From assembly GCA_947652855.1 (NCBI GenBank), contig CANTEO010000072.1, forward strand, positions 1-11,122: 11,122 bases of DNA, in the 5' to 3' direction. The stretch is from an uncultured Roseburia sp. GTDB taxonomy: Bacteria > Bacillota > Clostridia > Lachnospirales > Lachnospiraceae. This document shows, in pieces, positions 6,978 through 11,122 of this stretch (the stretch's first letter is position 1; each line of letters starts with the position of its first letter). The notes beneath the pieces were generated by a model. It had not been told where the DNA came from and did not search any database. It saw only the letters and a list, made by a program, of their open reading frames with translations. The position numbers and the translations under genes are program-made.

Positions 6978-7772
6978 ATGACGAATCTCTCAGCTTTAGA
7001 CGCTTTAAAAGCTGCCGTGTCGGCATCCGACGCCATAAAATCGCAGCCGGGGGCCGACGTGGATTTTTCCTCTTTTTTAAAGGACAGTAAAAGCCTGGAC
7101 GAAATTTACGCGGAGGCCGCACAGACCTACGGCGTCTCAGAAGAGCTTCTGAAGGCGATGACAAAGCAGGAGTCCAATTTTGACCCAAACGCGACCAGCC
7201 GCAGCGGCGCGCAGGGACTGATGCAGCTGATGCCCGCTACCGCAAGGAGCCTTGGCGTCACGGACGCATACGACCCCTATCAGAATATTATGGGGGGCGC
7301 GAAATACATACGCAAGATGCTGGATCAATACAACGGGGACGTGTCCCTTGCCCTGGCCGCTTATAACGCCGGGAGCAACAACGTGGACAAGTACGGCGGG
7401 ATACCGCCGTTTACGGAGACAAGAAATTACGTCGCTAAAATCACGGGATACCTAAACGAGGGCGTGTCCGTCCCTGACACGGAGACGCTTTACGCCGCAA
7501 AAGGCGGGCTAAGCGGCGAGACGGCCGTGTCCTATCAGGACTTAAATGAATTTGCGGGCGATATCCTGGCGGAGATTTTCTCCTATGACGACTATATGAA
7601 ATTCCTCTCCTCCCTCCTTGGGAAGGACAAAGAGGCGCTGACGCTCTCCATCGCCTCTAAGGGGATCAATGAGCTTGCCCCCGCAGAAGAAAAAGAGCCC
7701 GACGGGTACGCCGCGTATCAGGCGATGGCAGGCCCGTCCGTCAATATTGCCGTAAAAGGCGGCTTGGCATAG
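6978..7772 (+). CDS. Lytic transglycosylase (SLT domain), no signal peptide
   Basis: The 264-aa protein starts at ATG 6978; AGGAG lies 12 bases upstream, a longish gap. An SLT/goose-lysozyme-like domain spans about 40-165. It has catalytic Glu65 in MTKQESNFDP, then SRSGAQGLMQLMPATA at 74-89 and LALAAYNAGSNNVDKYGG at 124-141. Such enzymes cleave the MurNAc-GlcNAc bond of peptidoglycan and leave 1,6-anhydro ends. The N-terminus (MTNLSALDALKAAVSASDAI) has no basic-hydrophobic signal sequence and there is no membrane segment, so Sec export is not apparent. About 100 residues follow the domain (FAGDILAEIFSYDDYMKFLS...), and I do not recognise them. Leaderless SLT enzymes are known in flagellar assembly, for example CwlQ of Bacillus, and two chemoreceptor-like genes lie nearby. 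A flagellar role is my inference. No flagellar structural gene is in the window. Confidence 0.9.
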   Translation: MTNLSALDALKAAVSASDAIKSQPGADVDFSSFLKDSKSLDEIYAEAAQTYGVSEELLKAMTKQESNFDPNATSRSGAQGLMQLMPATARSLGVTDAYDPYQNIMGGAKYIRKMLDQYNGDVSLALAAYNAGSNNVDKYGGIPPFTETRNYVAKITGYLNEGVSVPDTETLYAAKGGLSGETAVSYQDLNEFAGDILAEIFSYDDYMKFLSSLLGKDKEALTLSIASKGINELAPAEEKEPDGYAAYQAMAGPSVNIAVKGGLA

Positions 7773-7773
7773 C

Positions 7774-7817
7774 AATGCCGTCTGCGCAAAGCCACGCTGC
7801 GCAGACGGCATTTTTTT
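7774..7817 (+). terminator. Strong rho-independent terminator of transglycosylase gene
   Basis: A perfect 15-bp stem (AATGCCGTCTGCGCA at 7774-7788 with its complement at 7798-7812) and a 9-base loop ends in a run of seven T (7811-7817). It begins 2 bases after the stop codon. Confidence 0.97.
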
Positions 7818-7829
7818 GTTATCCATTTA

Positions 7830-7858
7830 TTGTCAAACAGCCTATATAGGTGTATAAT
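7830..7858 (+). promoter_or_regulatory. Sigma-A promoter of crotonase-proC operon
   Basis: TTGTCA (7830-7835), a 17-base spacer and a perfect TATAAT (7853-7858) make a strong promoter. The spacer contains the 10-bp palindrome CCTATATAGG (7841-7850), a position where a repressor would block RNA polymerase. Confidence 0.88.
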
Positions 7859-7880
7859 TGTCATTGATCTATTTCAACAG

Positions 7881-7902
7881 GCGGATGCGCCAGATCATCC
7901 GC
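7881..7902 (+). other. Hairpin in the crotonase leader
   Basis: GCGGATG (7881-7887) and CATCCGC (7896-7902) form a perfect 7-bp stem with an 8-base loop in the 5' leader, about 15 bases after the predicted transcription start and 12 bases before the AGGAGG site. It has no T run, so it is not a terminator. It could stabilise the transcript or be an operator. Confidence 0.4.
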
Positions 7903-7928
7903 ACTAATCACAACAGGAGGGAATTCCA

Positions 7929-8723
7929 ATGAACAATTTAGCATTAGATGTAAAGGACGAAATTGCGGTTTTGAAAATCAGCCGCCCGGCGGCGCTCAAC
8001 GCGCTCAATTCCGAAACATTAGATGAGTTAACCCAGGCTTTAACGGAGATCGAAGGAAGGGACGACATCAAAGTCGTGATCCTAACCGGCGGCGCCGACA
8101 AAAAAGGCAATGAATTTAAGTCCTTTGTGGCCGGCGCGGACATTGCAGAAATGGTAAATTTCACGGCGGCCGAGGCAAGGGCGTTTGGCATGAGGGCCAG
8201 CGTGCCATTCTTTAAGCTGATGAATATGCGCCAGGTCACCATCGCGGCCATCAACGGATTCGCGCTTGGCGGCGGCTGTGAGATCGCCATGGCATGCGAC
8301 ATCCGCATCGCCTCTGAAAACGCCAGCTTCGCGCAGCCGGAATGCGGCCTTGGCATCATCCCAGGCTTCGGCGGCACGCAGAGGCTTGCCCGCTTAGTCG
8401 GCATGGGGCGCGCGAAGGAGCTGATTTTCACCTGCGACAATATCGACGCGAACGAAGCTTACCGCATCGGCCTTGTAAATAAAGTGGTCGCGAAGGAAGA
8501 ATTGATGCCGACCGCTGAAGCGATGGCGAAAAAAATCATTTCCAAGGGCAGCTACGCCGTCGCTATTGCGAAAGCCGCGATCAACAACGGATATGACATG
8601 GACATCAAGAACGCCGTGGAGATGGAGGCCAACTTATTCGGCATCACCTGCTCCACCCATGACAAAGCGGAAGGAATGGGCGCGTTCCTTGAGAAGAGGG
8701 CTGCCAACCTGACCGATTTTTAA
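7929..8723 (+). CDS. crt: Short-chain enoyl-CoA hydratase (crotonase)
   Basis: The 264-aa protein belongs to the enoyl-CoA hydratase/isomerase family and closely resembles clostridial Crt. Crt interconverts crotonyl-CoA and 3-hydroxybutyryl-CoA in butyrate metabolism. Oxyanion-hole segments are FVAGADI (66-72) and ALGGGCE (112-118). The two catalytic glutamates are Glu118 and Glu138, in QPECGLGIIPGFGGTQRL. The Crt-like C-terminus ends in AEGMGAFLEKR. The start has a perfect AGGAGG 8 bases upstream. Compared with Crt sequences as I remember them, the loop before FVAGAD (GGADKKGNEFK, 54-64) is about six residues longer. The usual partners (3-hydroxybutyryl-CoA and butyryl-CoA dehydrogenases, Etf) are absent here; the only operon partner is proC. 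The crotonase fold is certain. The exact substrate, and therefore the symbol, is an inference. Confidence 0.85.
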   Translation: MNNLALDVKDEIAVLKISRPAALNALNSETLDELTQALTEIEGRDDIKVVILTGGADKKGNEFKSFVAGADIAEMVNFTAAEARAFGMRASVPFFKLMNMRQVTIAAINGFALGGGCEIAMACDIRIASENASFAQPECGLGIIPGFGGTQRLARLVGMGRAKELIFTCDNIDANEAYRIGLVNKVVAKEELMPTAEAMAKKIISKGSYAVAIAKAAINNGYDMDIKNAVEMEANLFGITCSTHDKAEGMGAFLEKRAANLTDF

Positions 8724-8727
8724 GCAG

Positions 8728-9540
8728 ATGACAGAAAAAAAAATCGGATTCATCGGCTGCGGCAATATGGGCTCCGCCATGATCGGAGGCTTGCTGCGCT
8801 CCAGGCTGTGTGAGCCGGGGCAGATCCTTGCCAGCGCGCGCACGCAGGAGACGCTGACGCGCCTGTCAAGCGAATTTCAGGTTCAGACGACGCCAAGCAA
8901 CCGTGAAGTGGCGCAGCGCTCCGATTTCCTAATCCTGGCCGTAAAGCCCAATCTGTATGCGTCCGTAATCGCAGAAATCAAAGACGACGTGAGGCTGGAT
9001 GCGCTGGTGATCTCTATCGCCGCCGGAGTCAGCCTTGCCAAATTGACGGATTTCTTTGAAAAGCCCGTAAAGCTGATCCGCGCCATGCCCAATACGCCGG
9101 CGCTTGTGTCAGAGGCCATGTCGGCGCTGTCGCCAAACAGCCTTGTCACCAAAACGGAGCAGGACATGGCGCTTACCATTTTTCGAAGCTTCGGCAAAGC
9201 GGAATTCGTGCCGGAATCCCTGATGGATACGGTTGTGGGCGTAAGCGGATCTTCGCCGGCATATGCCTATCTTTTTATAGAGGCGATGGCGGACGCGGCC
9301 GTCTATGACGGGATGCCAAGGGCGCAGGCATATCAATTCGCGGCGCAGGCGGTATACGGCGCGGCGAAGATGGTCCTTGAGACGGGAAGGCATCCCGGGG
9401 AACTGAAGGACGCTGTCTGCTCCCCTGGAGGAACAACAATCGCCGCCGTCGCAAAGCTGGAGGAAAAAGGGCTGCGGAATGCAGTCATAGAGGCGCAGCG
9501 CTGCTGCGCATTAAAATCAAAAGAATTGGGAACTGCATGA
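8728..9540 (+). CDS. proC: Pyrroline-5-carboxylate reductase
   Basis: ProC reduces 1-pyrroline-5-carboxylate to L-proline with NAD(P)H, the last step of proline synthesis. The 270-aa length is typical. The N-terminal Rossmann motif is IGFIGCGNMGSAMIGG (6-21). MPNTPA lies at 120-125. The C-terminal dimerisation and substrate domain carries GVSGSSPAYAYLFIEAMADA (171-190) and CSPGGTTIAAV (231-241). The ATG lies 4 bases after the crotonase stop and has no Shine-Dalgarno sequence in the preceding 20 bases, so translation is probably coupled to the upstream gene. A strong terminator follows 13 bases after the stop. The gene is intact and the assignment is secure. Confidence 0.96.
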   Translation: MTEKKIGFIGCGNMGSAMIGGLLRSRLCEPGQILASARTQETLTRLSSEFQVQTTPSNREVAQRSDFLILAVKPNLYASVIAEIKDDVRLDALVISIAAGVSLAKLTDFFEKPVKLIRAMPNTPALVSEAMSALSPNSLVTKTEQDMALTIFRSFGKAEFVPESLMDTVVGVSGSSPAYAYLFIEAMADAAVYDGMPRAQAYQFAAQAVYGAAKMVLETGRHPGELKDAVCSPGGTTIAAVAKLEEKGLRNAVIEAQRCCALKSKELGTA

Positions 9541-9553
9541 CAGTTTCCCTGTT

Positions 9554-9596
9554 ACTGCCCTGTGTGTCAGAAAATAGCACACAGGGCAGTCTTTTT
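9554..9596 (+). terminator. Rho-independent terminator of crotonase-proC operon
   Basis: A perfect 13-bp stem (ACTGCCCTGTGTG at 9554-9566 with CACACAGGGCAGT at 9578-9590) and an 11-base loop is followed by CTTTTT. Confidence 0.95.
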
Positions 9597-9614
9597 CACT
9601 GTTCCAGAGAAAGC

Positions 9615-9666
9615 AAAAAGAAAAATTGAGCGAAAGCCGCCTCCGGGCATCCTAAAATGCCTGGAG
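9615..9666 (-). terminator. Possible terminator of hemerythrin gene
   Basis: CTCCGGGCAT (9641-9650) and ATGCCTGGAG (9657-9666) form a 10-bp inverted repeat with one imperfect pair. On the minus strand a T-rich tract (TTTTTCTTTTT, 9625-9615) follows about 15 bases later, too far for a classic terminator. A second short hairpin, GGAGA-AAAGC-TCTCC at 9663-9677, overlaps the first by four bases, so the two would compete. It is 34 bases past the hemerythrin stop and is the only candidate seen. Confidence 0.35.
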
Positions 9667-9700
9667 AAAAGCTCTCCGCCCTTTTGCAGACGAAATTGCG

Positions 9701-10573
9701 TCACTGCACGCAGACCGCCAAAAAGCCGGCGCTCGTGCTAAACAGCATGCTATAGCGGGGGTACGCCCGTTCAAATGTCATGACAAGCTGCTCATACGTC
9801 AAGACATTCTCTTTCTCAAGCTTATAAAAATCCAAACATGCAACCTGTTCGTCCAAACGCTTTGCGATTTGCTTAGAAAGCGGCTCAACTGCATTTATCA
9901 CGCCCTTATCCAATTTCGAAAAACTCTCATGCAGCGTCTTCACCGCCAGAAAAACGCTTAAGCGTTCATCAAAAAGCAAACAGATCTGCTGTTTTTTTCC
10001 TCCCCTGGTTTGGAATAACATCCGATAGCAAACTGAATTTCCTATTTCCTCGCCGCTGTAATATTTGCTTGCAAGCCTTGACTCCAGCCTGAAATCCTTC
10101 TCTAATATGTGATTTACCGCCTCTTCCAAATCAGACATCTCTTCTTCTTTTTGAGGATAGACCCATTTATTCTTTGTCTTTCCCGTAATTGCGCGATCAG
10201 CAATCAAAATATGCTCTTTTAGCCACCCAATACAGAAGTTTACAAAAAAATGCACCGATTCATTTGAATAATTGGACTTCACCAACTCCATTTCCAAGCA
10301 TGGCAGCATACGGCCCTTCATATTTTCATGCAGCCGACGATGCAGCTCATAATCCTGATACTGAATTGATTTCATATATGCCTCTTCTTCCGCAAAATGC
10401 TTGACTGAATAGCCTTTCAGGTATTTGATCCCTTCCATGCAGCTCCATTTATTCTTTTCCTCATCTTCTGTGAGCGTGCTGATCTTGCGCACAATCGAAA
10501 AAAGCCTGCGGTGCGCTTTGTCAACCGACTCGACGCCAATGTTATACCGTTCATTCCATTCTGCTGATTTCAT
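9701..10573 (-). CDS. Bacteriohemerythrin domain fused to an unidentified C-terminal domain
   Basis: The 290-aa protein starts at ATG 10573 with AAAGGAA about 9 bases upstream. Residues 1-135 are a canonical bacteriohemerythrin, a four-helix bundle that binds O2 at a di-iron site. All seven ligands are present: His21 (DKAHRRLF), His59 and Glu63 (HFAEEEAYM), His78 and His82 (HRRLH), His121 and Asp126 (WLKEHILIADRAI). The usual W...IGVESVD opening is there too. Stand-alone bacteriohemerythrins are about 130-150 aa, so about 145 residues (146-290) are extra. That part has no membrane segment. Its stretch ICLLFDERLSVFLAVKTL followed by INAVEPLSKQIAKRL vaguely recalls the strand-helix order of CheX-type chemotaxis phosphatases, but the ExxN catalytic pair would read E-P-L-S. 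I treat this domain as unknown. The gene diverges from a chemoreceptor-like gene 138 bases away. Confidence 0.9.
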   Translation of the reverse strand: MKSAEWNERYNIGVESVDKAHRRLFSIVRKISTLTEDEEKNKWSCMEGIKYLKGYSVKHFAEEEAYMKSIQYQDYELHRRLHENMKGRMLPCLEMELVKSNYSNESVHFFVNFCIGWLKEHILIADRAITGKTKNKWVYPQKEEEMSDLEEAVNHILEKDFRLESRLASKYYSGEEIGNSVCYRMLFQTRGGKKQQICLLFDERLSVFLAVKTLHESFSKLDKGVINAVEPLSKQIAKRLDEQVACLDFYKLEKENVLTYEQLVMTFERAYPRYSMLFSTSAGFLAVCVQ

Positions 10574-10606
10574 AAAATGTCGTTCCTTTCTTCTATAATT
10601 AGTATT

Positions 10607-10635
10607 ATTGTATTAAAAATTTTCTTTTTTGTCCA
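10607..10635 (-). promoter_or_regulatory. Sigma-A promoter of hemerythrin gene
   Basis: On the minus strand, TGGACA (10635-10630), an A/T-rich 17-base spacer and TACAAT (10612-10607) match the consensus at 5/6 positions each. The leader is about 27 bases. It lies back to back with the promoter of the divergent sensor gene. Confidence 0.8.
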
Positions 10636-10649
10636 TATAAATCAAACAA

Positions 10650-10678
10650 TTTTCAAACAGGAAAACTTGTGCTATAAT
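10650..10678 (+). promoter_or_regulatory. Extended -10 sigma-A promoter of partial sensor gene
   Basis: TGC-TATAAT (10670-10678) is a perfect extended -10. The -35 position 17 bases upstream is a weak TTTTCA. Its -35 end is only 14 bases from the -35 end of the divergent hemerythrin promoter, so one regulator bound here could affect both. Confidence 0.75.
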
Positions 10679-10711
10679 TTACCTATCAATCAAACGAAAA
10701 GGAGTCATCAC

Positions 10712-11122
10712 ATGAAAAAGAATCGAAACCTAAAGCAAAAAATTGTTTTTTATGTCATGTCCGTATCTATATTGATTGCGGCGCTGATTACGACTGTCAT
10801 GTCCATTGGCAGCGTTCGTTCCACGAATGCCGTCCTTTTGGACAATATGCAGATCATCGCGCGGACTGCGGCGCAAAACTTAAGCTCCAACCTACACCTT
10901 TTGACAGAACGAATGTACAATTTCTCCACGGAGCCGCTATTTTCAGACCGCTCGGCAAGCGTCGATGAAAAAGAGGAGCGATTTGAAGCCATTGAGAACC
11001 AGATTGAATTTGTCTGGCTTTCGGCATACGGCCTTTCTGGAAAAAAGCTTTACGGAGATGACAGCTCTCCGGACTCCATCTCTGACGCCAATTATTTTAA
11101 CCTTGCCTCTCAGACCGGGAAC
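10712..11122 (+). CDS. N-terminal part of a transmembrane sensor, probably a chemoreceptor
   Basis: The frame is open from ATG 10712 to the right edge: 137 codons, with no stop. AAAGGAG lies 7 bases before the ATG. The N-terminus (MKKNRNLKQKIVFYVMSVSI) is a short basic stretch followed by a membrane span at about 11-32. The extracytoplasmic region begins STNAVLLDNMQIIARTAAQN, a helix typical of the long first helix of Cache sensor domains. It continues through FEAIENQIEFVWLSAYGLSG to SDANYFNLASQ, which resembles a Cache fold seen in many clostridial chemoreceptors. The signalling part lies outside the window, so a histidine kinase or diguanylate cyclase is also possible. Nearness to hemerythrin and a second chemoreceptor favours a methyl-accepting chemotaxis protein. 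Confidence 0.75.
   Translation, partial: MKKNRNLKQKIVFYVMSVSILIAALITTVMSIGSVRSTNAVLLDNMQIIARTAAQNLSSNLHLLTERMYNFSTEPLFSDRSASVDEKEERFEAIENQIEFVWLSAYGLSGKKLYGDDSSPDSISDANYFNLASQTGN

Overview
The window looks like ordinary chromosome from a motile, anaerobic, gut-type Clostridia, most likely Lachnospiraceae. The coding DNA is moderately GC-rich, with AT-rich sigma-A promoters and strong GGAGG ribosome binding sites. The Cys-rich insert in AlaS, the Crt-type crotonase, the chemoreceptors and the bacteriohemerythrin all fit that group. This placement is inferred from protein style, not from a search. I see no insertion sequence, prophage, CRISPR array, rRNA or tRNA.

Left part (1-6669, all genes on the minus strand). 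Read in the direction of transcription, the order is lysA (diaminopimelate decarboxylase), a methyl-accepting chemotaxis protein with its own terminator, a 48-residue single-membrane-span protein followed 19 bases later by alaS (alanyl-tRNA synthetase), rpsU (ribosomal protein S21) with its own promoter and terminator, and the first 18 codons of an unidentified gene that leaves the left edge. Clear promoters precede lysA, the small protein/alaS pair and rpsU.

Middle part (6670-9540). A 308-base divergent intergenic region separates lysA from a plus-strand lytic transglycosylase gene, which ends at a near-perfect terminator. Next is a two-gene operon of a crotonase (enoyl-CoA hydratase) and proC (pyrroline-5-carboxylate reductase), four bases apart, with a strong promoter and a strong terminator.

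Right part (9541-11122). A minus-strand gene encodes a bacteriohemerythrin domain fused to an unrecognised C-terminal domain. It is transcribed divergently from the start of a second chemoreceptor-like membrane sensor, which is cut by the right edge. The two promoters sit back to back in 138 bases.

Functional picture. Much of the window is housekeeping (translation, lysine/peptidoglycan precursor and proline synthesis). The rest has a motility and sensing theme: two transmembrane sensors, a hemerythrin that could bind O2 or another diatomic ligand, and a transglycosylase without a signal peptide that could act in flagellar assembly. I found no clearly new multi-gene system. The best leads are the hemerythrin fusion beside a sensor gene, the small membrane protein tied to alaS, and the leaderless transglycosylase.
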